From positions 1 to 64,000 of the forward strand of contig NZ_JAVRIF010000011.1 in the NCBI RefSeq assembly GCF_031846185.1: DNA of 64,000 nt. Reading direction: 5' to 3'. Positions 35,746 to 45,509 of the stretch are shown one piece after another. The stretch's first letter is position 1. Every line of letters starts with the position of its first letter. Under the pieces are notes generated by a model. The model was not told where the DNA came from, ran no database searches, and worked only from the letters and a program-made list of their open reading frames with translations. The DNA comes from Thalassotalea_H castellviae (GTDB lineage: Bacteria; Pseudomonadota; Gammaproteobacteria; Enterobacterales; Alteromonadaceae). Both the position numbers and the translations under genes were made by a program.

Positions 35746-38169
35746 TTATTCATATCTGAGCGCTAAACTCGGCTCCATCTTTACGGCTCTTCTGGTCGGT
35801 AAATAGGTCGCAAACATCACCACTAATGATAAGCCCACCGCCACAACAACCGCCTGCATAAAATAAATAGTTATTGGAAAAATTCCTTCAGTAAATTTAT
35901 GGAAACCAAAGGCAAGAAGATAAAATAATACCATTGCTAATCCAAGACCTATTAATAATTGTTTAGCACCTTGTTTTAAAAACATTTGAATAATACTTTT
36001 ATCACTGGCGCCAACGGCTCTTCTGATCCCTACTTCATGAGTACGTTGTGCCACGGCATTTGCCGTTAGGCCGTAAATACCTACCATTGCCAATAATAAG
36101 GCAAAAAAGCCTGTTCCAAAGGTAATATTCGACATTAACCGCATGGAATCACGCATCATATTTCTATTTTTATCTGAAGGTTGAACTTCATAATCTAATT
36201 CAATATTTCTATCGGTTTGGAACATGGCTTGGTAAAAAATTTCACCTCTATCTTTCGTATCAGGATGAACACGATAAAACAATATTTGAGACGCATCGGA
36301 AAACTGAAGCCCTGATAAATAGATTTCATCGGCGCTATCACGCTTACCAAACATTTTACTGGCATTCATGCGATTACTTACCACACCAACAATCACGACT
36401 TTCTCATCTTTATCGTTCACTGTGATCAAAAGACTTTTCTCTAGTGGCGACTCACCTGGCCAATAACGGTTAGCCATTGACTGACTAATAATGGCAACTT
36501 TTTGCTGGCCTAGTTTGTCATTATGCGTAAATTGTCGTCCCGCTTTCAGTGAAATACCAACCGTAGCACTATCACCAATCACACTGATGGTATCAACTTT
36601 TGGTTTCTCTTCTTCTGATTGGTATTCGTGCCCATCAAGACTAATTGCGGAAGAGCCCATCCAATTGTGAGTGATCACATCCACAACTTGAGGGTGAGAT
36701 TTCAGTCGTTCAATTAGTTCACTTAATAGCGCTAATTGTTGTGGCTGATCCGTATATTTTAATTCCGGTATAGTAAAACGAGCGGTCATCACATCTTGGT
36801 AATTATCGCCCATTTCCATGTTAATAAATTTATGGGCAATAAAAGCAGATATCGACCCGATAAGCATTAACACGGCCACTAAAAACACTTGCGTAGTCAC
36901 TAATATTCGAGAAAAACGTCCTGACTTTTTACTCTGTGCTCCTCTTGTACCATCTCTTAATACTAAGTTGATATCTTGATTTGCCGACCGCCAAGCGGGT
37001 AAAAAAGTCGATAACAAAATGGTAACTAAAGTAAATAAAATAGCCATCGCTAATGTTTCACTATCCATACCATAGTGCCACCAAAACGCACCACCATTGG
37101 GTAACCATGAACTTAGCACAACTTCGGTATAGTCAAGCACGGCTGCCACTAATAACACGGAAAGCAATGCACCTAGGCATGTTATAAGCGTTCCTTCCCA
37201 CATTAACTGACTGACTAATCGTTTTGTTTTTGCACCTAAAGCGGCTCTGATGGCCGTTTCTTTTTGTCGTTCAATGGTTCGTGCGAATAATAAATTACCG
37301 ACATTAATACAGGCCAGTAACAAAATTAACCAAGAAATAAGCATTAAGAAAGCAAATACAATATTGCCATCATTACCTGTTTGAGCCATTTGAAACGTCA
37401 TGAGTTGCACGGTTTTATTTAATTCTGGCAAGCCATACAATTTAACATTTTCCTGATATATTTGATTGATGGCTTGGCCAAGCTCTTGCTCAGCTTGTGC
37501 AATTTCAACCCCTTGTTTTAATCGGGCATAGGCAAAATAACTGGTGCTTTTTTCAGGATCATCATTGAAGTATTCATTGGTTAATGGCAACCAAATTTGC
37601 GAAGAATGAGGGAATCGATAAGCCTTTGGCATGACACCAATAATTTCGGTGATTTGACCATTAATCACCATGGTTTTTTCTAAGATATCGTTGCTTCCTT
37701 GGTGATCCGCTTGCCATAATTCATAGCTGATTAATGCCACAGGTTTTGCACCTTCGAGCAGGTCACTATCTTGTATCACTCGGCCTTGGATCGGCAGTAC
37801 ACGGCTAAATTCGAGAAAGCCAGGGCGAATATAGCTACCAGAATAATTCTTTCCTGATTGTTCAACCGAAACGCGAATATTGGCATTTTCATAAATACCA
37901 AATTCGTCAAAACTAGATAAATCATTTTTTACATTTTCAAATTCATAACCCGTGATATGTCGAAACCTTTCATTATGATAAACCGTAACAGATTTTGCCG
38001 TCGTACCTTCCGGAATAGGCAAAGGTTTATATATGGTTGAATAGAGAAACGAAAAGGTAAATAAGCTTATGGATAAACCACCAATTAACACACCAATAGT
38101 CATGGCGGTAAATTTTGGCGATTGAAACAATAAGCGCACGGCATATTTTATATCGATAAACATTGACAT
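35746..38169 (-). CDS. MacB-like ABC permease with duplicated FtsX domain
   Basis: A protein of about 807 aa from the ATG at 38169, which has a GGGG ribosome site. It has an N-terminal MacB_PCD periplasmic domain after TM1, then FtsX domain 1 (about residues 280-420, ending LLSTFLPAWRSANQDINLVLRDG). A second periplasmic domain and FtsX domain 2 follow, ending YLPTRRAVKMEPSLALRYE. This double layout matches ADOP-type permeases of MacAB-like systems. The gene overlaps or touches the ATPase gene. The cargo (drug, peptide, lipid) is unknown. Confidence 0.88.
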   Translation of the reverse strand: MSMFIDIKYAVRLLFQSPKFTAMTIGVLIGGLSISLFTFSFLYSTIYKPLPIPEGTTAKSVTVYHNERFRHITGYEFENVKNDLSSFDEFGIYENANIRVSVEQSGKNYSGSYIRPGFLEFSRVLPIQGRVIQDSDLLEGAKPVALISYELWQADHQGSNDILEKTMVINGQITEIIGVMPKAYRFPHSSQIWLPLTNEYFNDDPEKSTSYFAYARLKQGVEIAQAEQELGQAINQIYQENVKLYGLPELNKTVQLMTFQMAQTGNDGNIVFAFLMLISWLILLLACINVGNLLFARTIERQKETAIRAALGAKTKRLVSQLMWEGTLITCLGALLSVLLVAAVLDYTEVVLSSWLPNGGAFWWHYGMDSETLAMAILFTLVTILLSTFLPAWRSANQDINLVLRDGTRGAQSKKSGRFSRILVTTQVFLVAVLMLIGSISAFIAHKFINMEMGDNYQDVMTARFTIPELKYTDQPQQLALLSELIERLKSHPQVVDVITHNWMGSSAISLDGHEYQSEEEKPKVDTISVIGDSATVGISLKAGRQFTHNDKLGQQKVAIISQSMANRYWPGESPLEKSLLITVNDKDEKVVIVGVVSNRMNASKMFGKRDSADEIYLSGLQFSDASQILFYRVHPDTKDRGEIFYQAMFQTDRNIELDYEVQPSDKNRNMMRDSMRLMSNITFGTGFFALLLAMVGIYGLTANAVAQRTHEVGIRRAVGASDKSIIQMFLKQGAKQLLIGLGLAMVLFYLLAFGFHKFTEGIFPITIYFMQAVVVAVGLSLVVMFATYLPTRRAVKMEPSLALRYE

Positions 38170-38173
38170 TTTG

Positions 38174-38905
38174 TTACCCCACAGCAATTTCATCAGGACT
38201 AACCGTGGCTGACTTAGGCTTAGTAAAATGATCTTTAATCAACTGACCATCAAACATTTCTAAACAACGATTCGCTCTATTAGCGGATGCATGATCATGG
38301 GTTACCATGCAAATAGTAGCGCCATCTTGATGTAAAACATCAAATAACTGTAAAACAGCTTCGGCATTTTTAGAGTCTAAGTTACCTGTTGGCTCATCAG
38401 CTAATATAATACTAGGATCATTGACCAACGCACGTGCAACGGCCACACGTTGTTGTTGACCACCGGATAATTGCGAAGGAAAGTGATTTTTTCGATGGCT
38501 CATCTCAACCTTAGTTAAAACCTCGTTAACTTTTTCTTCCATAAATTGTTTAGATTTATGCGTTTGATAAGTTAACGGCAACATCACATTTTCAAAGACG
38601 GTTAAATCTGAAATTAAATTAAACGATTGAAAAACAAAGCCAATTTGTTCAGACCTAATCGTTGCGCGTTGGTCACGAGTTAATGAAGAAACATCATTAT
38701 CGGCTAATAAATATTGGCCACCGCTTGGCGCATCGAGCAAACCTAGCAAAGATAATAACGTTGATTTACCACAGCCAGATTGCCCACTTAAAGCAATGTA
38801 TTCACCTTTATTAATCACTAAATTAATATCATTTAATGCGCGGGTTTCTATCTCTTCTGTGAAAAAAGTTTTACTGATATTTTTTAAGGTAATTAATGGT
38901 GTCAT
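38174..38905 (-). CDS. ABC transporter ATPase, MacB/LolD type
   Basis: A protein of about 243 aa from the ATG at 38905. Walker A is SGQSGCGKSTLLSLLGLLD, then the Q loop, FNLISDLTVFENVMLPL (typical of the MacB/LolD/FtsE group), signature LSGGQQQRVAVARAL, Walker B IILADEPTGNLDS and H loop MVTHDH. It powers the adjacent permease. The in-frame GTG at 38929 is an alternative start with a weaker site. Confidence 0.93.
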   Translation of the reverse strand: MTPLITLKNISKTFFTEEIETRALNDINLVINKGEYIALSGQSGCGKSTLLSLLGLLDAPSGGQYLLADNDVSSLTRDQRATIRSEQIGFVFQSFNLISDLTVFENVMLPLTYQTHKSKQFMEEKVNEVLTKVEMSHRKNHFPSQLSGGQQQRVAVARALVNDPSIILADEPTGNLDSKNAEAVLQLFDVLHQDGATICMVTHDHASANRANRCLEMFDGQLIKDHFTKPKSATVSPDEIAVG

Positions 38906-39000
38906 AATTTTTATCTCTTTATTTAACACGTTATTTTTTAAATCTAACGTTGTTTTTTAACTTGTTATTGAGTTACGTGATGATTTAGTGTCTGTATTTT

Positions 39001-40263
39001 TTAATTAATCATAATTTGTTGGTGATCTTGCCAAGCCGTTGAGTCTGAAATAATAACTTCATCCCCAACTGATAATCCCGTCAATATCTGAATGTTATTC
39101 ACAGAAGCTTGGCCTAAATTAACTTCTCGTTTATTCGCAAACGCTTTATCTTCACTTAAGGTATAAAGATTAACCGTGGTATGACTTGGTGCATACATGG
39201 GGCGTTTGATATATAACGCATCATCAATATTACTAATTTCAATTAAGCCATCGACGGTTAAATCGGGTCTAGCTTCATTCGGCAATTGACTCGTCAACGC
39301 AACATCTATTAATACCATGCCGTTCTTCACTGCCGGATCGATGCGAGTCACTTTGCCTGAAATTTCACTTATTCGAGTATCAATACTGACAAATTGTCCT
39401 ATGGAAATATCTCGAGCCCTGACTTCTTGAACCTGCAACTCTGCAAATAAAGAATGTTGGTCGGCAATTAAGGCTACGCTATCTCCCAATTGAGTACGTT
39501 CTCCTAGCTCAAGAGAGACTTGTTGGATGATCCCTTCGGTATTTGCTCTCACTTGTAATGCCGCCACCTTATCGACCACCCGTTGGTAATTATTTTCGAC
39601 TAACCCCATACGGGCATTTTGCGCTATTTTAGTGGCAGCCATATTGGCTTTCATTTTCTCAGCTTTTTGTTGCTGTGCTTGCCAATACTGCATTTGCTGC
39701 TTAACCGCTAATTGACTTTTTTGATAATCAAGTGCAGAAACGGTGGCATTTCCTTGTTGCATTAACATAGTTTCGGCATCTAGTTTTAATTTAGCTGATT
39801 GATAACTATATTCAGCAGAGACAACTGAATTTTGTAAATCAACCATTTGCGATTCAAGTGCTACATAGGCGGCATGACTTTCTGCTTTATTGGCTTCAAG
39901 TTCCCAGCGAGCAGTTTCTAATTCACGATGAAGTTCAGGATTTGATAATTTTACAAGCACATCTCCAACATTAACTTTAGCGCCTGCTTTAACCAAAACT
40001 TCTTCAACTCTTCCGGCAACCTGTGAAGAAACCCAACGGATATTTAACGGCTTTAATAAACCAGAAGCACGCACATTAACTGTAAAGTTTCCTTGTTGAA
40101 CTTTCGCGGTGACAAATGATTTCTTATCGAGAAAATAGGAAGCATCTCCTAAATAACTTTTTAAAAGGTAAATAGTTGTGAGCAAAGCAACCGCTGGAAA
40201 AATATACCAATGTTTTTTCCACCATGGTTTAGCAACAAATGGTCTTTGTACGTCCATAATCAT
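39001..40263 (-). CDS. MacA-like periplasmic adaptor (HlyD/RND membrane fusion protein)
   Basis: A protein of about 420 aa. One N-terminal membrane helix (WYIFPAVALLTTIYLL) is followed by a lipoyl half-motif (VSSQVAGRVEEVLVKAGAKVNVGDVLVKL), a long alpha-hairpin rich in Gln/Ala (about residues 105-220), the second lipoyl half (TEGIIQQVSLELGERTQLGDSVALI) and beta-barrel domains. It links the ABC pair to an outer-membrane channel, which is not encoded here. It is the first gene of the operon, about 20 bases after a predicted sigma-54 start. ATGs at 40263 and 40257 are both possible. Confidence 0.88.
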   Translation of the reverse strand: MIMDVQRPFVAKPWWKKHWYIFPAVALLTTIYLLKSYLGDASYFLDKKSFVTAKVQQGNFTVNVRASGLLKPLNIRWVSSQVAGRVEEVLVKAGAKVNVGDVLVKLSNPELHRELETARWELEANKAESHAAYVALESQMVDLQNSVVSAEYSYQSAKLKLDAETMLMQQGNATVSALDYQKSQLAVKQQMQYWQAQQQKAEKMKANMAATKIAQNARMGLVENNYQRVVDKVAALQVRANTEGIIQQVSLELGERTQLGDSVALIADQHSLFAELQVQEVRARDISIGQFVSIDTRISEISGKVTRIDPAVKNGMVLIDVALTSQLPNEARPDLTVDGLIEISNIDDALYIKRPMYAPSHTTVNLYTLSEDKAFANKREVNLGQASVNNIQILTGLSVGDEVIISDSTAWQDHQQIMIN

Positions 40264-40294
40264 CAATATTGTTATTTATTGTAGATGAATGAAT

Positions 40295-40310
40295 TACAAG
40301 TCTTATGCCA
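40295..40310 (-). promoter_or_regulatory. Sigma-54 promoter of the MacAB-like operon
   Basis: The minus strand reads TGGCATAAGACTTGTA, with -24 GG and, after 10 bases, GT for the usual GC. It matches TGGCA-N6-TTGY. The predicted start lies about 20 bases before the adaptor gene. Confidence 0.65.
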
Positions 40311-40384
40311 TAACACAGAAGCATTATAAACCGTTAATATAAAAGAACTTTTAAGAAAGGAAACAACAACAGTAATTTCAACTG

Positions 40385-40400
40385 TGTCACTTTTGGGACA
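40385..40400. promoter_or_regulatory. Inverted-repeat operator upstream of the MacAB-like operon
   Basis: The sequence TGTCACTTTTGGGACA is a TGTCMC dyad with a 4-base centre, further flanked by ACTGT-type ends. It lies about 80-90 bases upstream of the sigma-54 promoter, a normal enhancer position. The neighbouring NtrC-type regulator (34237-35622) is the likely ligand. Confidence 0.6.
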
Positions 40401-40450
40401 GTTTATTTAATGTTCAGTCGCAATTGCGAGACACCAAGTTAGCACATCCC

Positions 40451-42190
40451 TTAAAACTCGGCGTCTTGTTGAAAAGCCATCGTTTTTTTAGTGACTGGGT
40501 GTTCAAACGCTAAATATTCGGCATGTAAATGAAGCCGATTAGCTTTTTTACCATATAAATCATCCCCTAAAATGGGCATATTTAAGCCATCGAAATGAGC
40601 ACAATGCATGCGTAATTGGTGAGTTCGGCCTGTTTTAGGATAAAGATAAACTTTGGTCAGTTTTTTATCAGATGTAAATGTTGGCTGTGGATGATATTTT
40701 TCAAAGCGAGTTAATGCTTTTTTACCGTGAGTAAAGCACACTAACTGGCGTGGTCTGTCATTAATATCTACCGTTAAAGGTAAATCTATGCTGCCTGTTT
40801 CTGTCGTTAGCTCACCTTCAATAATAGCGACGTATCGTTTCTCAATGGTTTTGTTTATAAACTGTTGTTGAAGTTTTTTGTGCGCTCTTGGGTTTAGCGC
40901 CAATATCAAAAGCCCTGACGTTGCCATGTCTAAGCGATGGACAATTAATGAGCCCGTTGCCTGAGGAAATTTTTCTTTAATACGGCTATAAACAGAGTCA
41001 GCTATCGATTTTCCAGGTACTGAAAGAAATTCAGCGGGCTTATTCACTACGACAATATCTTGGTCATGATAAACAATCGGCAAAGGCTTACCAGCCGCAG
41101 GATTTGTTAACAATGGGTTTTCATCCAATGCCATTCCTGCCAGCATATGTGTAAGAATCGGTTGGCATTTTCCCTGACATGCGGGGTAAAAGTTTTTATG
41201 TTGGCGAATTTCAGATTTAGGCGCTGCTCCCCACCAAAATTCTGCCATAGTGATTGGCGTTAAATGATGACGAAACGCATATTGTAATAACTTAGGTGCA
41301 GCACAATCACCCGCGCCTGCTGGAGGTGTTTGAAAAAGTGAATCTTTAAACAAGGTTATTAAATTTTGTGCTTCGCCACTTTGATTAAGAAATTGATATT
41401 GCTTAAAGAGGTACTTTTGTAGCGCATTTGATAATTTTTTTCGCTGCTTTTTTAAATCAGCAAGCGCTGCTTCTAACGGCTTAAGTGTTGATTCAATCGC
41501 CGCAATTTTTTCTTGCCAATGTTGTTTTAAATCCGCTAAAGCATGTTTGTCTTCAACACTTTCTCGACTCATTTGAATGCTATGAGCTTTATATTCCTGC
41601 GCATTTAAATCACCATCATTATACGCTTGCTCAGCGATTAAGCGCTTGTGCTTTCGCGCTTGGCGATTCGTTATCATTTTTTCACGATGCGCTTGTAGCT
41701 CACTTTCAAACTGACTATTTTGTTCAATTAACTGACAACTTAATTGTTCAATAGCGGGGTTCTGCTCAAGTCTCGATATTTGTTGATTAATATTATTAAT
41801 AACTGATTGTTTCTCAATAAAAAAGTTATCTTCTTGCTGGATATCGAACACAGGAGGGACAAATTTCGCTAAACAACTTTGATTGGCAAGTTTGCCGGAA
41901 AATGCAGATAAATACCCTAACTCACCATGGCTATTTTTCACAACCAATACGCCAAACATTTTACCACTAACTTCTTCAGGAATTGCCGACGGAGTCGTGA
42001 GTTGATGAGATGGAATACCAAAATTATGATGCCATTGGCATTGATTCGTTAAATATTGCTGCAACTCTTTCACGGCCACAAGTGCCAAAGGATGGGGCTG
42101 ATAATAAAACGGGTAAGTAAAGCGCTGTGGTAAACAGTGATCCGCTATCGATTCTTTAAAAGGGGTAAAGCAAGATTCACCAGAGAGCAT
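40451..42190 (-). CDS. RluA-family pseudouridine synthase with long N-terminal extension
   Basis: A protein of 579 aa. The catalytic RluA domain occupies the last 215 residues: DIVVVNKPAEFLSVPG, then LIVHRLDMATSGLLIL with the catalytic Asp, and RTHQLRMHCAHFDG. The first 350 residues carry a long Glu/Lys/Gln coiled coil (about 150-260) and Cys-containing segments. This extended form, far longer than the 219 aa of E. coli RluA, is frequent in marine gammaproteobacteria. It probably modifies rRNA or tRNA uridine. Confidence 0.88.
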   Translation of the reverse strand: MLSGESCFTPFKESIADHCLPQRFTYPFYYQPHPLALVAVKELQQYLTNQCQWHHNFGIPSHQLTTPSAIPEEVSGKMFGVLVVKNSHGELGYLSAFSGKLANQSCLAKFVPPVFDIQQEDNFFIEKQSVINNINQQISRLEQNPAIEQLSCQLIEQNSQFESELQAHREKMITNRQARKHKRLIAEQAYNDGDLNAQEYKAHSIQMSRESVEDKHALADLKQHWQEKIAAIESTLKPLEAALADLKKQRKKLSNALQKYLFKQYQFLNQSGEAQNLITLFKDSLFQTPPAGAGDCAAPKLLQYAFRHHLTPITMAEFWWGAAPKSEIRQHKNFYPACQGKCQPILTHMLAGMALDENPLLTNPAAGKPLPIVYHDQDIVVVNKPAEFLSVPGKSIADSVYSRIKEKFPQATGSLIVHRLDMATSGLLILALNPRAHKKLQQQFINKTIEKRYVAIIEGELTTETGSIDLPLTVDINDRPRQLVCFTHGKKALTRFEKYHPQPTFTSDKKLTKVYLYPKTGRTHQLRMHCAHFDGLNMPILGDDLYGKKANRLHLHAEYLAFEHPVTKKTMAFQQDAEF

Positions 42191-42289
42191 AACAAAGCGA
42201 GTAGTAAAATTAACGTGGCTGCATTATAAGTGAATCGATAAAAAAGTTCGCATTTCTTAGTTATTTTTTATTGGCCAATAAAAAATAAA

Positions 42290-42330
42290 AACACTCGCTG
42301 AATCAAACTTAACTGATTTATGCGAGTGTT
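42290..42330 (-). terminator. Terminator after proBA
   Basis: Stem AACACTCGC/GCGAGTGTT with an internally pairable 23-base loop, and a T-rich run on the minus strand, 39 bases after the proA stop. Confidence 0.75.
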
Positions 42331-42369
42331 CTTTGACTGATTAAAAAGCTTTTATCTGTTTAAGACGGT

Positions 42370-43617
42370 TTAAGCTCTAACTTGGCCTTCACCATTAACG
42401 AGATATTTTTCTGTCGTTAATGACTCTATGCCCATTGGTCCGTAGGCATGTAATTTCGAGGTAGCAATGCCAATTTCAGCACCAAGTCCTAATTGTGAGC
42501 CGTCAGAAAAACGTGAAGAAGCATTTACCATGACCACTGAAGCATCCACTAAACGTTGAAAATTCATCGCTTTTTGTTGATCTTCCGTACAAATAACCTC
42601 GGTATGGTTACTACCAAACTGATCAATATGATCAATGGCTTGACCAAAATCATCTACCACACGAATCGCAATCTCTAAGCTTAAATATTCTTCACCAAAC
42701 TCTGAATCAGCTAAAGGCACTATGTCGTCAAAATAAGGTACCGTTCGAGCACAGCCATTGACTTTCACACCAAGCTCTTGAAAACGTTTTGCAACTAAAG
42801 GTAAAAATTTATCCGCAACCTTTTGGTGAACAAGTAAACCTTCTAAGGCATTACAAACACCGGTTCTTTGGGTTTTGCCGTTTAACAGTAAAGCTAATGC
42901 TTTGTCGATATTAGCTTTTTCATCGACAAATAAATGACAAACGCCTTTATAATGCTGGATCACTGGAATTTGGCTATTTTCACAGACAAAATTGATTAAG
43001 CCTTCGCCGCCGCGAGGGATCACTAAATCAATGTAATCTTTTTGCGTGAGTAACTCTGTCATTAAAGCTCTATCTGGTTGATCAATGACAGTGACAATCT
43101 CTTTTGGTAATTGATGTTTCACAAGTACTTGTTGTAAAACGTTCGCAATGGCTAAACTACTGTTTAACGCTTCTTTTCCGCCTCTTAATATGACGGCATT
43201 ACCTGACTTAATACATAAACCTGCGGCATCAGCGGTCACATTCGGTCGAGCTTCATAAATCATACAAATGACGCCTAAAGGCACCCGCATTTTGCTAATT
43301 TTCAAACCATTAGGTCTAACAACTTGCTCTCTAAGCGTGCCAACTACTTCAGATATTCCTGCAACTGTTTCTAAGCCTACTGCCATATCTTCGATGCGAG
43401 CAGCATTTAACTGTAAGCGATCGAGCATTGCTTCACCTAAGCCTTTTTCTTTCGCAAAACTAATATCGATATCATTCGCTGCCATAATAACTTTATTGTT
43501 AATTCTCAAGGCATTAGCCATATCATTTAATAACTTTGTTTTGGCTTCACTTGTTTGAATGGCCATAACTTTAGCGGCTTGTGCAGCTTTTTTTGCAATG
43601 TTGGTAATTAAACTCAT
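42370..43617 (-). CDS. proA: Gamma-glutamyl phosphate reductase
   Basis: A protein of 415 aa for the second step of proline synthesis, reducing gamma-glutamyl phosphate with NADPH. It has the ALDH-like fold with VPLGVICMIYEARPNVTADAAGLCIKSGNAVILRGG and catalytic Cys in KTQRTGVCNALEGLLV. It ends SLTTEKYLVNGEG as is usual. Its start codon overlaps the end of proB by one base (TAATG). Confidence 0.97.
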   Translation of the reverse strand: MSLITNIAKKAAQAAKVMAIQTSEAKTKLLNDMANALRINNKVIMAANDIDISFAKEKGLGEAMLDRLQLNAARIEDMAVGLETVAGISEVVGTLREQVVRPNGLKISKMRVPLGVICMIYEARPNVTADAAGLCIKSGNAVILRGGKEALNSSLAIANVLQQVLVKHQLPKEIVTVIDQPDRALMTELLTQKDYIDLVIPRGGEGLINFVCENSQIPVIQHYKGVCHLFVDEKANIDKALALLLNGKTQRTGVCNALEGLLVHQKVADKFLPLVAKRFQELGVKVNGCARTVPYFDDIVPLADSEFGEEYLSLEIAIRVVDDFGQAIDHIDQFGSNHTEVICTEDQQKAMNFQRLVDASVVMVNASSRFSDGSQLGLGAEIGIATSKLHAYGPMGIESLTTEKYLVNGEGQVRA

Positions 43618-44720
43618 TAAGACTCCATTAAGGCAATAAATTGATTAGATAAAATAGGTTCATCCGTTTTATCTAGTTCTTCAGAAAAAGATGAATTATC
43701 GCTACACGCGATAAAGTTAAGTAAGCAACTACTGTAATTGGTTTTTACTTTTGCCAGTTTTTCACCACTATGCTTTCTAAGTAAGACAGTATCTCCAGAC
43801 GAGAAATTACCTTTTACACTGACTAAGTCATCAATATCTAAAATATCGTTAAGTTGATTGGCAGTGATCTCATAATCCTCACTCACGATTAATTCCCCTT
43901 GCGCACGGGTAGTATGACGCATCCAGTGCACGCCATCGTGCATCGGGTCTTTATGAGGATAAAAGTGTGTACCAGGATTCTCATCTTTTAATAACGAATT
44001 AAAGCTTTGTTCTTTAAAACCATTGACGATGAAAGTATCAATACCATGAGCAATGGCTTTTTCGGCGGCTTGAATTTTGGTTTTCATTCCACCTGTACCA
44101 ACACTACTTGTCGCACCGCCCGCCATGGCATAAATGTCGTCATTAATTTGATACACATCTGACAATAGTTTTGCCTGGTCATTTAAATGTGGATTGGCAT
44201 CAAAAAGTCCGTCAATATCGGAACATATGATCAATGAATCAGCTTTTGCAGCTGTCGCAACCATTGCCGATAAATTATCATTATCACCGACTTTCAATTT
44301 GTCGGTGGTAACGGCATCATTTTCATTGATAATAGGTAAAATATTATTCACTAATAACGTATCTATGGTATTTCGAATGCTTTCGTAACGATCTCGATTA
44401 CGTAAATCACCATGCGTTAATAATAATTGTGCGGTAGGGAAATCAAAAAGTCTGTCCCAAGTAGCCATCATTTCAGATTGACCTGCAGCTGCCATGGCTT
44501 TTTTGATCACAATATTATCTTCACCCGACTCCTCAAAGAGATGAGCACCAGCCCCCACGGAACCAGAAGAAACTAATACCACTTGTATGCCTGATAAACG
44601 GCAACGGACAATAAAATTTGCAATACTCAATAAATATTGACTACTACATCCATTTTGGTTCGGTGCAAATAACGCACTACCCACTTTAATAACTATTCTT
44701 TGCCAAGTTTTAAAACTCAC
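43617..44720 (-). CDS. proB: Glutamate 5-kinase
   Basis: A protein of 367 aa. The kinase domain has VIKVGSALFAP, LVSSGSVGAGA, INENDAVT and the GTGGMKTKIQAAEKA stretch; a PUA domain covers about residues 275-355. It is subject to proline feedback inhibition in the family. The start is a GTG with an AAGGG site. A long leader of about 400 bases with a small ORF precedes it (see 44941-45084). Confidence 0.97.
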   Translation of the reverse strand: MSFKTWQRIVIKVGSALFAPNQNGCSSQYLLSIANFIVRCRLSGIQVVLVSSGSVGAGAHLFEESGEDNIVIKKAMAAAGQSEMMATWDRLFDFPTAQLLLTHGDLRNRDRYESIRNTIDTLLVNNILPIINENDAVTTDKLKVGDNDNLSAMVATAAKADSLIICSDIDGLFDANPHLNDQAKLLSDVYQINDDIYAMAGGATSSVGTGGMKTKIQAAEKAIAHGIDTFIVNGFKEQSFNSLLKDENPGTHFYPHKDPMHDGVHWMRHTTRAQGELIVSEDYEITANQLNDILDIDDLVSVKGNFSSGDTVLLRKHSGEKLAKVKTNYSSCLLNFIACSDNSSFSEELDKTDEPILSNQFIALMES

Positions 44721-44940
44721 ATGAAACCCTTAAAAGTTACATAGCACTTATGACTAAGCACTAATGACGATAAATGTGTTGAGTATCTAAATACCCAAAA
44801 GTTGATGATTAAGGCTCTTTGCAAAGCCTGTTCTTCCTAAACCCTTGAATTTTAATATTTATTTAACCTGTTTTTTTTGAACAAAGCTTACCTTCGTTTC
44901 ATATAAAAACGATTAATGAAAAATAAAAATACAAATAGTA

Positions 44941-45084
44941 CTAATTAAATATAGGAGGAGGATTGAATAAATTAATATAACGATTGAAATGACAAGCAGG
45001 AGGGAAGTGATGGTTTAAAGGTGTTCTAGAATATAAATAACCCTTGGTACTACTGTCTTTTGAAATATCACGTATGATATTCAT
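44941..45084 (-). CDS. Small ORF, candidate proBA leader peptide
   Basis: 47 codons, below most annotation limits. The ATG at 45084 has an AAGGA site 6 bases upstream, and the ORF ends at a TAG at 44941. The encoded peptide starts MNIIRDISKDSST and ends LFNPPPIFN; it also contains FPPAC. The six Pro codons, three of them consecutive CCT just before the stop, precede the proline-biosynthesis genes on the same strand, which suggests a ribosome-stalling leader. This is inference; the peptide matches nothing I know. Confidence 0.45.
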   Translation of the reverse strand: MNIIRDISKDSSTKGYLYSRTPLNHHFPPACHFNRYINLFNPPPIFN

Positions 45085-45127
45085 TTTGTTTCCTTCTTGT
45101 TTAATCGTTAGCATTCTAATAATTAGT

Positions 45128-45156
45128 ACTCTAACTAATAACCGCTATAAAATCAA
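45128..45156 (-). promoter_or_regulatory. Candidate sigma-70 promoter of the small ORF and proBA
   Basis: On the minus strand a TTGATT -35 (45151-45156) and a TAGAGT -10 (45128-45133) are 17 bases apart. A start near 45121 would give a 37-base leader before the small ORF. Confidence 0.45.
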
Positions 45157-45429
45157 CCGGCATAATTGCCTAGATGACGTAAAGCCCCGTTAACTTCTCT
45201 TTAAAAAGAAGATACTAACAATTGTTTGTTTTACTCTCTAGGCTAGGTTAACTAAGGATTTTAGAGTATTGGTTTTCCATTTTCACAAGCTAAATACTGG
45301 CAATAATTTAGCAAAGTCATTTGTTTAAACCATTAAGGAATAAGTTAGAAAGTGTGATATTAAATGCTAAATCATTAAGATTCGTTCCGGCATATTCAAC
45401 TAAAAAGTCCAATATAAGAGAAATTAAAA

Positions 45430-45462
45430 AGCCGCTTATTCTACTAAAAAGAATAAGCGGCT
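45430..45462 (-). terminator. Terminator after the PepSY gene
   Basis: Perfect 12-bp stem AGCCGCTTATTC/GAATAAGCGGCT, loop of 9, T-tract on the minus strand, 48 bases after the stop. Confidence 0.9.
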
Positions 45463-45509
45463 ATATCAGGAACTAATGATAGTTGCCTTTGAGTAATTTC
45501 CCCCAAATA

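Larger units (their letters stand above)
44721..45429. other. Long non-coding leader region upstream of proB
   Basis: About 710 bases between proB and the PepSY terminator. On the minus strand it contains, in order, a candidate promoter (45128-45156), a 47-codon ORF (44941-45084) and 220 bases with a weak hairpin (AGGCT/AGCCT near 44810-44830). I found no clear rho-independent terminator between the small ORF and proB. The part from 45160 to 45429 shows nothing recognisable. Confidence 0.5.
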
